From the NCBI RefSeq assembly GCF_009758205.1, contig NZ_WRXN01000021.1, positions 23,414 to 87,413 of the forward strand: 64,000 nucleotides of DNA, given 5' to 3'. Below are positions 46,171 through 57,400 of the stretch, piece after piece (positions within the stretch are counted from its first letter, which is position 1; every line of letters starts with the position of its first letter). The translations under genes were made by a program, and so were the position numbers. Below the pieces are notes generated by a model. It ran no database searches, was not told where the DNA came from, and was given only the letters and a program-made list of their open reading frames with translations. This stretch comes from Chitinophaga tropicalis. Its GTDB lineage: Bacteria > Bacteroidota > Bacteroidia > Chitinophagales > Chitinophagaceae.

Positions 46171-46298
46171 AACATACAAGTTACAGGCATGGAATAAATG
46201 CTCCACTGATAACTGTCATTTGTCCTATTGACTATCATTCTTCTCTGTTGTAGCTATCGTCCGTTCCTTTGCACCGGATTGCTTCTAAGTCCTTGATT

Positions 46299-46387
46299 CA
46301 TTGCGGCGGCAGGCAAATGCCGCAATGTTATATATAGCCTGCAATACGCGTTTGCTTCGCTGCCGTTTTTTTAAATGGCAGCTTTTT
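46299..46387. other. Two hairpins in the divergent intergenic region
   Basis: CATTGCGGC / GCCGCAATG arms at 46299-46327, and GCTGCC / GGCAGC at 46359-46382 followed by TTTTT. They lie between the divergent PNPOx-like and YceI genes; a terminator or leader role is open. Confidence 0.45.
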
Positions 46388-46496
46388 GTTTGCAGATGTA
46401 TCAGCCATCATCGCAACAGGAATCAATCCCTGTAATGACTCCGGTCATTCACCACGCATTGTACCTGGTATACTTTGCACTCATAAACGCAAGCTC

Positions 46497-47081
46497 ATGA
46501 AATACTATCTATCGAATGTTCTGAGAAGAAAGGTCCTCCTGTTATTTTTTATGCAACTGTCCGTTTGTGCGGCCTTTGCACAGACCGCTTATCACTCTTC
46601 AGCCGTGAAGATTACTGTTGATGGTACATCAACCCTGCACGACTGGAAAATGGAATCGTCGCAGGGACAGAGCACAGCAACTTTTACGCTGGATGCTGCA
46701 GGACATCTTTCGGCTTTAACAGCGCTTCAGTTCTCTGTAAATGCAGAAAGCCTGAAGAGCGAGAAAAGCGGACTGGATAAAAATGCATACAAATCATTAC
46801 AAACAAACAAATACAAAACCATCACCTACCAGCTTACTTCCGCAACCGTAACCCCTGCAGGCGCTGTTAAATGCCTCGGAAAAATGACTATTGCGGGAGT
46901 CACCCTCGATGCAGACCTGGTGGCTACAGCCAAAGTAAATGCCGATAAAAGCATCACCGTGAAAGGCAGCAAAAAGCTCAGCATGAAAAGCTTCAGAATA
47001 GATCCGCCTTCCTTTATGATGGGCGCTGTCAAAACCGGTAACGATGTGACCGTCAGCTTTGATCTTACACTCAAAAACTAA
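46497..47081 (+). CDS. YceI-family protein
   Basis: I use ATG 46497 (MKYYLSNVLRRK), which gives a signal peptide ending AAFAQ; the open frame upstream is longer but not signal-like. The mature protein is a lipocalin-like YceI barrel: VDGTSTLHDWKMES at the start, SLKSEKSGLDKNAYKSL, MTIAGVTLDADL and FRIDPPSFMMGAVKTGNDVTVSF. The family binds isoprenoid-type or amphiphilic ligands in the periplasm. It leads a three-gene set with an outer-membrane barrel and a second YceI protein. Confidence 0.92.
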   Translation: MKYYLSNVLRRKVLLLFFMQLSVCAAFAQTAYHSSAVKITVDGTSTLHDWKMESSQGQSTATFTLDAAGHLSALTALQFSVNAESLKSEKSGLDKNAYKSLQTNKYKTITYQLTSATVTPAGAVKCLGKMTIAGVTLDADLVATAKVNADKSITVKGSKKLSMKSFRIDPPSFMMGAVKTGNDVTVSFDLTLKN

Positions 47082-47113
47082 TCTTCTTTCCATACATCCC
47101 TAAAATCGAGTAT

Positions 47114-48511
47114 ATGCAAACATTATTCAGAAAACCAATCCTGCTCATCACCCTTCTGCTGCAGATCCCCGTATTGCTGATGGCGCAGCAGCCTAAGATA
47201 AATAATCTCAGGCCATATGACCAGAAAGGTATCAACGTCTTCGAAGATCCGAAAGATACCAGCACCACCTTCGATGGTATTAAAGTGAAATGGGGGGCCG
47301 GCTTTACACAACAGTTCCAGAACCTTGAACATAAAAACCCGGATGCCTTAAACAATAACATAGGTTCCTATTCCAACGGCACATCCGTACCAGGTAATAA
47401 ACTGAAAACGATCACTTCAGGTTTTCAGACCGCCCAGGCCAACCTTTACATGGACGTACAACTGGCTGACGGTATACGGCTCAATGTAACCAGCTACATG
47501 TCTTCCAAACACCATAACGAGAACTGGGTGAAAGGCGGATATATCCAGTTTGACAAACTGCCTTTCAAAGGCGAATTCTGGGATAAACTGATGGAAATAA
47601 CCACCATTAAAATAGGGCACTTTGAAGTGAACTATGGCGACCAGCACTTCAGACGAAGCGACGGTGGTAACGCGCTATACAATCCTTTCATGGAGGGCTA
47701 TATCATGGACGCTTTTGCAACAGAAATAGGAGGAGAAGTGTACCTGAAGAAGAATGGTTTCTTTGGTATGATTGGCCTTACCAATGGTATGATCAAAGGA
47801 AATGTAGATTCTCTTTATAAAGCCGGTAATCCCGATGGCGACCTGAAGAAACAACCTTCCATTTTACTGAAGGCAGGCTTTGACCGCAACATTACCAAAG
47901 ATGTACGTTTAAGGCTCAGCGCATCTTACTACGGAAACCAGAGCAGCGGCAGCAACGTACTGTACGCCGGGGATCGCAGTGGCTCTAACTACCAGTATGT
48001 AATGGAACAGGCATCTGCCAATCCCAGCAGCACAACCGGCGCCGGTACACCGCTGTTCACTTCCGGCCGTATGAACCCGGGCTTTACCAAAAAAGTAAAT
48101 GCCCTTATGTTCAACGGTTTTGTAAAGACCCACGGACTGGAAGTCTTCGGCACCTATGAAACCGCTTCCGGCCGTACCGCCAGGGAAACAGATACCCGCA
48201 AAGCCAGCCAGTTTGCCGTAGATGCCGTCTATCGTTTCTTTAAAAAAGAGAATGTATTTATCGGTGCGCGCTATAACGTAGCAACTATGCGGCTGGCCAA
48301 CAACGCTACCGGTACAGGCGCCGGGGCAATTACTTACAATGATGATGTTAAAATAGATCGCCTGGCCTTTGGCGGCGGCTGGTTCCTGACCAGGAACGTA
48401 CTGCTGAAAGGTGAGTATGTGATCCAGAAATACAAAGATTTTCCTGTAGCTGACTTCCGTGCCGGTGGTGAGTTCAAAGGATACGTGATTGAGGCTGTTG
48501 TAGGCTTCTGA
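47114..48511 (+). CDS. Outer-membrane porin-like beta-barrel protein
   Basis: 465 residues with signal peptide ending LLMAQQ. The mature sequence alternates amphipathic strands and turns rich in Gly and Asn (VKWGAGFTQQFQNL, IKIGHFEVNYGDQHFRR, VFIGARYNVATMRL) and ends with VIEAVVGF, an aromatic C-terminus typical of outer-membrane barrels. It resembles proteins annotated as hypothetical or phosphate-selective porin-like in Bacteroidota; no substrate can be named. It lies 32 bp after the YceI gene, so YceI, barrel and second YceI are probably one operon. Confidence 0.8.
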   Translation: MQTLFRKPILLITLLLQIPVLLMAQQPKINNLRPYDQKGINVFEDPKDTSTTFDGIKVKWGAGFTQQFQNLEHKNPDALNNNIGSYSNGTSVPGNKLKTITSGFQTAQANLYMDVQLADGIRLNVTSYMSSKHHNENWVKGGYIQFDKLPFKGEFWDKLMEITTIKIGHFEVNYGDQHFRRSDGGNALYNPFMEGYIMDAFATEIGGEVYLKKNGFFGMIGLTNGMIKGNVDSLYKAGNPDGDLKKQPSILLKAGFDRNITKDVRLRLSASYYGNQSSGSNVLYAGDRSGSNYQYVMEQASANPSSTTGAGTPLFTSGRMNPGFTKKVNALMFNGFVKTHGLEVFGTYETASGRTARETDTRKASQFAVDAVYRFFKKENVFIGARYNVATMRLANNATGTGAGAITYNDDVKIDRLAFGGGWFLTRNVLLKGEYVIQKYKDFPVADFRAGGEFKGYVIEAVVGF

Positions 48512-48604
48512 TGCTCCTGCGTGTAAAACAAGAAGAAGAAGTCGGAAGGCTCCGGCCAACTGGCTTCTCTCTTCTTTCTTTTCCTGCTCTTAACCCGATA
48601 TGTT

Positions 48605-49150
48605 ATGTTCATACGATATCTCTTCATCACGCTGCTTGCCTGCTTTACCTGTCTGCAAGCTTCCCCGCAGGAAAAATGGGTGATTGTCAAAGGTTGCTCA
48701 TTGAGAGTGAACGGTAATACCAATATCAACAAATTCAGTTGCGCAATAGAACGATATACTAACCCGGATACGGTAGAGCTCTGTGATAAGAATGGTAAAG
48801 CTTTCCTCTACGGCACTATAAGACTTCCGGTATCCGGTTTTGATTGCCTTAGCAGTACTATGAACAATGATCTCGGGAAAACATTAAAAGCAAAGGAGTT
48901 TCCAACACTCAGCATCCGCTTTCTTGGTGGAAAGGTCAATATAGAGCTGGCAGGTGTTTCAAGAAACTTCGATATGAACTACCTCATATCCCGCGATAAC
49001 CCGCAGGCCCTCCGGATGACCGGCCGGCAGATAATCAGGTTCTCAGATTTCAACCTGACGCCACCCAGGAAAATGGGAGGGATGATAAGAGCCAATGATC
49101 AGCTGGAAGTAGAATTCCATCTTTGCTTCAGAAAGCTCAGTCAAAGCTGA
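48605..49150 (+). CDS. Second YceI-like protein
   Basis: 181 residues with a signal peptide (ITLLACFTCLQASPQ). The body resembles YceI: LRVNGNTNINKFSCAI (the 'gtTnvh-F' start), GTIRLPVSGFDCLSSTMNNDL, LKAKEFPTLSIRF, VNIELAGVSRNFDM and MGGMIRANDQLEVEF. It is divergent from the first YceI copy and has several Cys. The 3' end overlaps the convergent small repeat-protein gene by 14 bp, so the two reading frames share their last codons on opposite strands. Confidence 0.82.
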   Translation: MFIRYLFITLLACFTCLQASPQEKWVIVKGCSLRVNGNTNINKFSCAIERYTNPDTVELCDKNGKAFLYGTIRLPVSGFDCLSSTMNNDLGKTLKAKEFPTLSIRFLGGKVNIELAGVSRNFDMNYLISRDNPQALRMTGRQIIRFSDFNLTPPRKMGGMIRANDQLEVEFHLCFRKLSQS

Positions 49151-49547
49151 AAAAAAAGAAAACAACTGCCGCCCATGCCTTCTTCACATTCTTTGCATAG
49201 CCAATAGTACTGTAACCGCTGTTCTGAACAGTACCATCGTCCTTTATATAGCCAATAGTACTGTAACCACTGTTCTGAACAGTACCGTCCTTCCTGACAT
49301 AACCCACTGTAGAGTAACCGCTGTTCTGGATAGTACCATCGTCTTTTATATAGCCTATTGTAGCATAACCTGCATTCTGAATAGTGCCGTCACTTTTGAT
49401 ATAACCCACAGTAGTATAACTGCTGTTCTGTATAGTACCATCCTCTTTTATATATCCGGTGGTCTGGTAACTGCCGGATTTGATCGTCTGAGCCTTCAGT
49501 GAGCCCGGGAACAGGAATAATGCTGCAAGTACAAGGGCTTTTTTCAT
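49137..49547 (-). CDS. Small secreted repeat protein (five-fold beta-flower-like)
   Basis: 136 residues with signal peptide (LVLAALFLFPGSLKAQ). Five copies of a 17-residue unit follow, consensus GYIKDDGTIQNSGYSTI, giving 51-bp direct repeats in the DNA. The unit resembles proteins named '5-fold beta-flower protein' in Bacteroidota, in which each unit forms one hairpin of a ring. The C-terminal tail is hydrophobic (WAAVVFFFFSFD). Function unknown. It is convergent with and overlaps the YceI-like gene. Confidence 0.8.
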   Translation of the reverse strand: MKKALVLAALFLFPGSLKAQTIKSGSYQTTGYIKEDGTIQNSSYTTVGYIKSDGTIQNAGYATIGYIKDDGTIQNSGYSTVGYVRKDGTVQNSGYSTIGYIKDDGTVQNSGYSTIGYAKNVKKAWAAVVFFFFSFD

Positions 49548-50039
49548 AGTATAAAGATACGTTATCGGAATATGCTATCTTCTCTGAAAACTACCTTTTT
49601 TTATGCAGGAGAATATGATTTACTTCGTAAGTAAAAGAAAGCAGCTCCAAAGTTATCACTATCGTTATATTGTTCTGCGGATTGAGAAAATCAATGAACC
49701 CCTTATTTCCTGGTCAATTTATTGATTGGTTTCTAGCACAAAGGTGTTATGATCGTTTATGCCTCTCATTTATATCTTTACACAATGAATTATGTGATGA
49801 TGACTTTATAGCCTTATCATTGTACATGTTCCTATACTTACATTACTCCGGCTGTATAACTCATATTCTGATATAATTTTAATCAGCATTGTTCAAATGC
49901 CACAGAGGGTGGAAGAACTGACGTTGCTGTCTATCCTGGTGCATAAGGAGAAGTAAGAAGTGAAAAAGGAGCTTGAAGGAATGAAATCCGGAGAAGATAC
50001 CTTCAGACAGAAATTAGCATTTTAATTTATATACGACGG
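49548..50039. other. Gene-free stretch before the Rhs locus
   Basis: No supportable gene, promoter or terminator. It is AT-rich. Short open stretches near 49895-50025 (RVEELTLLSILVHKEK; VKKELEGMKSGEDTF) look like broken coiled-coil codons, possibly debris of a lost gene, but are too short to assign. Confidence 0.4.
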
Positions 50040-53000
50040 ATGAATAGTAATAACGTAACGGCTGGGAAATACCAGTTAATTGTAGTATTTGTATTTTGTT
50101 TGTTATGTGTCCAATTGGTGAAAGCTCAGGATGTAAGGAAACCACCACAAGTTGTTGCCCCCTCTCCGGAAGCAGCTTCCTTGGGGCGATATGGCAGCTG
50201 GCCGGTGAGTTTATATACCGGTATACCGCAAGTCAGTGCTCCTCTTTATACAATAGATTATCGTGGTTTTAAGCTACCGGTAGGATTGTCCTATCACGCA
50301 TCCGGTATTAAGATAGAAGATATCGCTTCGTGGGTAGCCACAGGCTGGGCATTGGAAGCTGGTGGCGTTGTAACAAGAACGGTGATGGGACTGGAAGATG
50401 ATAATCCTCATGGCTTTTATAATAATAGTTATAGAAGCGGTGTCCTCCCGGATACATTTGATGTAGTAAATAATGATCAGACATATAAGTTCTTTACAGA
50501 CGTAACCGGAGATCGTGAAGACACTGAGCCTGATGTATTCAACTTCAATTTTGGCGGCATATCCGGTCAGTTTTATTTTGACAGGACAGGGACGGTCAGA
50601 ACTATTCCTGCAAGTAATATCATTGTAAAACGCCATCCGTTGAATGCCTTTGATCTGTCAGCTTCTAAGTACTGGGAGATTGTGGATGATAAAGGTATTA
50701 CTTATATACTGGGACAGGATAATGCAGTTGAGAAGACAACGATGATGGACGATGACCAGATGTTCCATAAAGAAGGGAAAACTGCATGGTATCTGAATAA
50801 GATCATATTACCCAATAAGCAGGATTCGATCACTTTTCAATATGTTGATAAATATGAAAGGTATAGTACAAAACCTTCACAGAGCTACAGGATACCTGAC
50901 GGGAGTGTACAGGCTTCCTCCCCCGTTAGTGTAGATGTGATGATTGCCAATGGGTATGGTTACAGCCGGCAACTTGGAGAAGGCCCATATTCCGCTTTAA
51001 CTATCAATCAGGGTAAGGTACAGCTTAGTGCTATTTCCTGGAGATATGGCAAAGTCAGTTTCTATGCAAATACAGGTAGAAAAGACATTACCGGACAATT
51101 GCTTGACAGTGTCAATGTGTTGGACGCCGGAGGGCAGATTGTTAAACGGTTTGGGTTCAGGTATAACAATAATATTACGAGGCCTTTCCTTACTTCCATT
51201 GTTGAAAAAAGTATTACAGATTTGGATACATTGGAACGCTACAGGTTTGATTATTATGAAGGATTACCAGGCCGGTTCTCAAACTCGCAGGATGAATGGG
51301 GATATTACAATGGCAGCTCCAATAAACATCTTGTGCCCTATGATCCTTATGTAACTGAATTTGCCTATAACCTGTTTGCAACGCCAGATGCCAACAGGGC
51401 CGTCAGTAAAGACCATATGATGGCTGGTACTCTTAAAACTATTTATTACCCAACTAAAGGATCTACTGAATTTAGTTTTGAACCTAACAGGTACCGCTCA
51501 ATTGATGATCAGGGCACAACACCGGGCAGGGATGGTTATTATACGAATAAGACCATTAATATGAGCGCCTATCAGCAGAATGCTGTAAAAAAGGATGTAC
51601 AGGAAATTATTGTTGAGAAGCAGAGCACAGGAGGGGAGCTATCCAATCTCAAGATACAGATAAGAAATTATTATCGTGGCCCGGGACTTGAAGAGAGCTA
51701 TCTGCCTAAAATAACATTTGAGGAAAAATATTTCAATACCACTACCAACCAGGATGACTATAGGGTAATATACCGGTTTAACGCATATGACGACTGGGAA
51801 CAGGCCAAAAGCAGGGTAAAATACAACGAGGCGAGGGAAGATCTTGACTTTGATCTGTCGCTCTTACTTGGCGCCGGGCATTTCCGTGTAACTACAGAAA
51901 TTGCATGTTTCAGTTTTACCGGTGCCTGCCCAACATTTGATTACCAGACTACTATAAATGCCAGTTATACTTTCAGCACATTTATTCCTCCGGTTCCGGG
52001 TTCCGGGCCTAACTCCATTGTTAATCTTGCAGGCGGGCTCAGAATAAAGCAGATCACCAACTATGATGTGGATGGAAAAATTGCGTCTGCAAAGCAATAT
52101 ACCTACAATACAATGGAAGGAAGCAACATAGTTTCATCCGGTACATTGCTTGTAAAGCCAAGATTTTTCTCCTATACTATCCAGCCATTTATATGTAGTG
52201 GGGCAAATGATGCCAACTGCCGGCCGGAAACTGTCAATGTAGGGATCTTTACCTCCGGCTCACTTGCTGTACTGGGAGTAACGCAGGGTGGTTATGTGGG
52301 ATATGAAGAAGTGACAGAACAGGATGACACAGAGGGTAAGAATGGACAAACTGTATATAAATACTCAATGGCTAAGAATGAATATGAGCAACCTTATATG
52401 AACCGTTTATATAGTTACACGCTTAATAAATGGCCTGTATATATTCCCAATACAGACAATAGCTATAAACGGGGATTATTACTCGAGAAAACAGTGAGTG
52501 CAAAAGAAGGCACAACATTTAAAACAGTGGCCCGGGAGAAATACAGTTATCTCTTAAATGACTATGAAGGTGCTCCAAACTATTATAGCAGCCGCTATGT
52601 GCGTATAAGAAGGATCAGTGATTCTTTGGGAACTTGTTGTGGTCTGCAACCTCCGGCTACTGAAAGAAAGTCATGGAGGGACAAGGAATTTATATATACC
52701 TTTTACAATATTAAGTCCCCCTGGGTACAGATGGTTTCGAAAAGTGTGATGCAGGATGATGTTGAAACAAAGATCCTGTATGAATACAATAACCTGCAGA
52801 GTATGCAGCCAACCAGAGAGATAGTGTATACAAGCGCAGGAGATTCTGTAGTAAAAACATATAAATATCCGACTGATATTATTGCCGCCGGTCAGGATTA
52901 CAACGGTACATTATCCAGGATGGTTAGCAGGAACATTGTTACTCCTGTTATTGAAGAAGAAACTGTAAAGAATGCTGCTGTCTCTAAAGTTCGTTCCACT

Positions 53001-54452
53001 TATAAAGATTGGTTGAATAATGGTAATCTGCTATTACAGGATAGTGTATTGGTGAAATACGCCAATAATGCTCCTTACCATGATGTACTGATTTATAACG
53101 GGTATGATGTTTATGGTAATATATTGTCTTATTCTGCTAATAGCACACCTGTAAATTTCCTGTGGGGATATGACCAGCAATATCCGGTTGCAAAAGTTAC
53201 AGGTAGCAGCTATGACAGGATCAGTTCTATGGTTACCGGGACTTTACTGAACAATCCCTCCAGTGACCAGGCGTTACATACGGAATTAAATAAGATCAGA
53301 TCAGAGAAGGCGTTATTGCAATCTTATGCTTATCAGCCATTAATTGGCATCAGCAGTGAAACAAATTCACAAGGTAAGACTGCGTATTACTCTTATGATG
53401 GCTTCGGACGATTATTGTCTGTCAGAGATCATAATAATAAGCTCATAAAAGCTTATTCGTACAATTATGGAGTAAATGGAGAGCTTATATTTTCCAGCGA
53501 TGAACAGGTCGGTACATATGTAAAGAGCACCTGTGGACAGGGCTATATGGGAGAAGTAGTCAATTATGTTGTTACTAAAGGAACCTATACTTCCACTGTC
53601 AGCCAGGCAGATGCAAATCAGAAAGCGATCAATGACGTACGCGCTAATGGTCAGTTGTACGCTGATATCAATGGCCGGTGCAATTATATCTATTATAATA
53701 CGGAAACATCTGTTACTTTAAACCGTAATAACTGTACCGATGGTGGTGAAGGAACATCTGTAATATATACAGTTCCGGCAAGGAAATATACTTCTATTGT
53801 CAGCCAGCAAAATGCAGATTCACTGGCAGCGGACGATATCACGAAGAACGCGCAGTCATATGTCAATACTAACGGTAAATGTATTTATTACAATGCTGAA
53901 AGAAGTCAGACTTTTACAAAGAGCTGCGGAGCAGACGGAGAAGGTTCCCAGGTAGTATATCTTGTTCCCGCACGTAAATATTCTGCATATTCCCAGGCAG
54001 AAGCAGATGCCCTGGTACAAGCTGATATTAATACTAATGGACAGGCAAAAGCCGACGCCGAGGGAATATGTACTTATTATAATTCTATGCAAAGCCAGGC
54101 TTTTAATCCCGTATGTGGCGCCAATTATAAAAATATAGGACCAGTTACGTACACTGTGGCTGCCAGAAAGTATAGCTCAAATATCAGCAAGGCTGACGCA
54201 AACCAGAAGGCGTTGAATGAGATCACTGCTAACGGACAGGCGTACGCTAATGTCAATGGTTGTATCTGTACTGGTGAAGGATATAAAATAGTAAATAATA
54301 GATGTGAATTAGGGACAAGAGTACAGATAGAAAGCCATCGGGAGGGAGATAAATGGGCTTGTACCTATTATTACCAGTTCACTGATGGTACACGCAGTGC
54401 CAACTATACCGGATTGGGCGAGCAACAGTGTCAGCCGCCAATTGAACAATAA
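50040..54452 (+). CDS. Large Rhs-like secreted protein with DUF5977 repeats
   Basis: 1470 residues with a signal peptide ending VQLVKAQ. The N-terminal two thirds resemble the first, YD-poor half of Bacteroidota Rhs-like proteins (SLYTGIPQVSAPLYTIDYRG, LPVGLSYHASGIKIEDIASWV, KTAYYSYDGFGRLLSVRDHN). From about residue 1165 come four DUF5977-type repeats, each with a TVPARKYTS-like strand, SQADANQKA, INGRC and a YYNTE turn, and conserved cysteines. I infer a secreted shell or stalk protein that works with the Rhs-toxin gene 16 bp downstream. No toxin tip is visible in it. Confidence 0.85.
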   Translation: MNSNNVTAGKYQLIVVFVFCLLCVQLVKAQDVRKPPQVVAPSPEAASLGRYGSWPVSLYTGIPQVSAPLYTIDYRGFKLPVGLSYHASGIKIEDIASWVATGWALEAGGVVTRTVMGLEDDNPHGFYNNSYRSGVLPDTFDVVNNDQTYKFFTDVTGDREDTEPDVFNFNFGGISGQFYFDRTGTVRTIPASNIIVKRHPLNAFDLSASKYWEIVDDKGITYILGQDNAVEKTTMMDDDQMFHKEGKTAWYLNKIILPNKQDSITFQYVDKYERYSTKPSQSYRIPDGSVQASSPVSVDVMIANGYGYSRQLGEGPYSALTINQGKVQLSAISWRYGKVSFYANTGRKDITGQLLDSVNVLDAGGQIVKRFGFRYNNNITRPFLTSIVEKSITDLDTLERYRFDYYEGLPGRFSNSQDEWGYYNGSSNKHLVPYDPYVTEFAYNLFATPDANRAVSKDHMMAGTLKTIYYPTKGSTEFSFEPNRYRSIDDQGTTPGRDGYYTNKTINMSAYQQNAVKKDVQEIIVEKQSTGGELSNLKIQIRNYYRGPGLEESYLPKITFEEKYFNTTTNQDDYRVIYRFNAYDDWEQAKSRVKYNEAREDLDFDLSLLLGAGHFRVTTEIACFSFTGACPTFDYQTTINASYTFSTFIPPVPGSGPNSIVNLAGGLRIKQITNYDVDGKIASAKQYTYNTMEGSNIVSSGTLLVKPRFFSYTIQPFICSGANDANCRPETVNVGIFTSGSLAVLGVTQGGYVGYEEVTEQDDTEGKNGQTVYKYSMAKNEYEQPYMNRLYSYTLNKWPVYIPNTDNSYKRGLLLEKTVSAKEGTTFKTVAREKYSYLLNDYEGAPNYYSSRYVRIRRISDSLGTCCGLQPPATERKSWRDKEFIYTFYNIKSPWVQMVSKSVMQDDVETKILYEYNNLQSMQPTREIVYTSAGDSVVKTYKYPTDIIAAGQDYNGTLSRMVSRNIVTPVIEEETVKNAAVSKVRSTYKDWLNNGNLLLQDSVLVKYANNAPYHDVLIYNGYDVYGNILSYSANSTPVNFLWGYDQQYPVAKVTGSSYDRISSMVTGTLLNNPSSDQALHTELNKIRSEKALLQSYAYQPLIGISSETNSQGKTAYYSYDGFGRLLSVRDHNNKLIKAYSYNYGVNGELIFSSDEQVGTYVKSTCGQGYMGEVVNYVVTKGTYTSTVSQADANQKAINDVRANGQLYADINGRCNYIYYNTETSVTLNRNNCTDGGEGTSVIYTVPARKYTSIVSQQNADSLAADDITKNAQSYVNTNGKCIYYNAERSQTFTKSCGADGEGSQVVYLVPARKYSAYSQAEADALVQADINTNGQAKADAEGICTYYNSMQSQAFNPVCGANYKNIGPVTYTVAARKYSSNISKADANQKALNEITANGQAYANVNGCICTGEGYKIVNNRCELGTRVQIESHREGDKWACTYYYQFTDGTRSANYTGLGEQQCQPPIEQ

Positions 54453-54468
54453 ACCCTATTATGGAAGA

Positions 54469-57400
54469 TTGAATTTTAAGCTATTGGAAAAGTATATTTA
54501 TTTATTGATTGGCACATTGGCAACCGGTGTATCTGGTTTACAAGCGCAGAATACCCCTGTTGCCGGTCAGCCCGTGAATGCAGTTCCGGTTACCGTACCA
54601 CCCCGGTATAGTAATACTGTTGTTAACTATATCCGTTCCTGGGAACCCAGCATGCCCACTTCTGATATCAATGTGGTGGTATCAGAGAGCCGTACGTTGT
54701 CTGAAGTAAAGCAGGGAACGCAATATTTTGATGGCCTTGGCCGCCCGTTGCAAACGGTACAGAAAGCAGCCAGCTCCCAGGGGCGGGACCTTGTAGCCCC
54801 GGTTATCTATGATACCTATGGTCGGGAGCAGTATAAATACCTCCCTTACGTGCAGCAATCCGGCAATAATAATGATGGTAAGTTTAAGATGGACCCGTTT
54901 GCAGAACAGCAAACGTTCTATCAGAATAATGCTCTTAACCCTGGAGTGGCCGGAGAGAGCGTGTATTTCAGTCAGGTAGAATATGAAGCTTCTCCGTTAA
55001 ACCGTGTATTGAAGATCTATGCTCCGGGCAATAGTTGGGCACAAGGTGGTGGAAACAGACCAGTAATGAATCAATACCTCGCTAATGCTGCAACAGATTC
55101 TGTGCACATATGGAGAATAAGCGCTGCAATTCCGGCAAGCAGTGGTACTTATGCTGCAAATCAACTATATAAGAATGTTGTTGTGGACGAAGCCGGTAAC
55201 CAGGTAATAGAGTATAAGGATAAAGAAGGGAAAGTAATTCTGAAGAAACTCCAGTTAGCTATTTCTCCTGGAACTGCGCATGTAGGATGGTTATGTACAT
55301 ATTATGTGTATGACGACCTGGGAAATCTTGTATTTGTAATACCCCCGAAAGCCGTAGAAGCTGTTTCCGGTAACTGGACAATCGGGGCTGATGTTGCTGC
55401 AGAACTTTGTTTCAGCTATCAGTATGATAATCGTAACAGGATGGTAATGAAACAGGTGCCGGGAGCTGGTCCTGTCCATATGGTCTATGATACCTGGGAC
55501 AGGCTGGTATTCACACAGGATGCTGTGCAACGTGCTAAATCCACACCTGAATGGCTTGTTACATTTTATGATGAACTGAACCGGCCTGTTATGACGGCCA
55601 TCTACAAATCTGCCAGCACAAGAGAAGCGTTGCAACAGGGAATGAATACTGCATCCGGCAGTGGTACAATCAGCTATGCTTTCCCTGCTAAAGCAGACCT
55701 GTATGTTGACAAATATATGGGAGAGAGTAAGTTTACAGCTACACAGAACATAAGCTTTACCGGGAATTTTGATTCAGGAGCAGGGGCCGTTTTTGATGCG
55801 GCTATTGAACCGGGAGGCTCTTCAGGTACTACAGCAATAGCAGCAAGCAATCCATTGCCTGGAATCTCTTCTGCAGACCTGACTCCGCTGACATATGCTT
55901 ATTACGATAACTATAATTATACTGGTAAACTTCCTTATGAGAGCAGCGATATCAGCAAGCCTCAGGCTGGGGCCAATCCTTATGCAGAATCATTGCCGGG
56001 TATACCCAGTACAATGACCAACGGGTTGGTTACGGGCTCAATGGTACGTGTGTTAGGTACAGATCAATGGTTAGCTACCAGTTCTTATTATGATGATAAA
56101 GGACGTACTATCCAGATGGTAAGTGAGAACAATGTTGGAGGGCGTGAGGTAGTAACCAGTCTTTATGATTTTAACGGTAAAGTGCTGAGCAGCTATGTTA
56201 ACCATAAAAATCCCCATAGCGCGCTGACGCCGGAAATAAGGGTATTAACCACTAATTTATATGATGCAGCTGGCAGACTGGTCCAGGTGGAAAAGAAGAT
56301 AAATGATGATGCAGAGCAGGTCATAGCAGCTAATAGCTATGATGAATTGGGACAGCTTAGGCAGAAACGTCTGGGTGTAACCGGAACTGATACACAGTTA
56401 GATTCAGTCACTTATACTTATAATATCCGTGGTTGGGTGTCCGGTATTAACAGGGCCTATGTAAACAATCCTAATGCTGCTTTTAACTGGTTTGGACAGG
56501 AATTGAGTTATGACCAGGGGTTTACAGCTAACCAGTATAATGGGAATATATCCGGTATTAAATGGAAATCTAAGAGTGATGGCATCAGCCGTGCCTATGG
56601 ATACAACTATGACAAGGTTAACCGCCTGACAGTAGCTGATTTTACCCAGCAGAATAATAGTAGTTCACTTTGGACGAAAGACCAGGTAGACTTCTCGGTG
56701 AGTAACCTGTTGTATGATGCTAATGGCAATATCAATTCCATGACGCAGAAAGGGATGGTAGGGAATACCATTTCTACTATTGACCAGCTCACTTATTCTT
56801 ATCAGGCTAACAGTAATAAATTACTGGCTGTAGCAGATCCGAATAATACAACTGAAGCTAAGCTGGGAGACTTCAATAATGGTGCTAATACAGGGGATGA
56901 CTACAGTCATGACGCGAATGGTAACCTGGTGACTGACCAGAACAAGAATATCAATTCTATCACTTATAATCATTTAAACCTGCCATCTCAGATTACCATC
57001 ACCGGTAAAGGTGTGATCAGCTATCTGTACGATGCGTCAGGTAATAAGTTGAAGAAAACAGTAGTGGATAATACTGTGTCGCCTTCTAAAACAATTGTTA
57101 CTGATTATGTAGCAGGTTTTGTATACCGGCAGGATAGCCTGGAATATACGGGGCATGAGGAGGGACGTATTCGCCCGGTGTATAGATCCGGTCAGCCGGT
57201 AACTTATGCCTACGATTACTTTGAGAAAGATCATCTTGGTAACGTGAGAGTTGTACTGGGAACACAGACAGAGGAAAATGTTTATGCTGCTACGATGGAA
57301 ACATCTGCTGCAGAAAAAGAGAATGCTTTGTTCAGTAACATAGATGCTACCCGTTCAACATTACCTGCTGGTTATCCGGAAGATGCAACGACAAATCCTA

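Noticed and set aside
46386..46496. Longer start for the YceI protein
   Set aside because: The extra 37 residues are not conserved-looking and would bury the signal peptide; ATG 46497 fits.
49670..49876. Small plus-strand frame of 68 codons
   Set aside because: No recognisable motif, no start context, AT-rich intergenic DNA.
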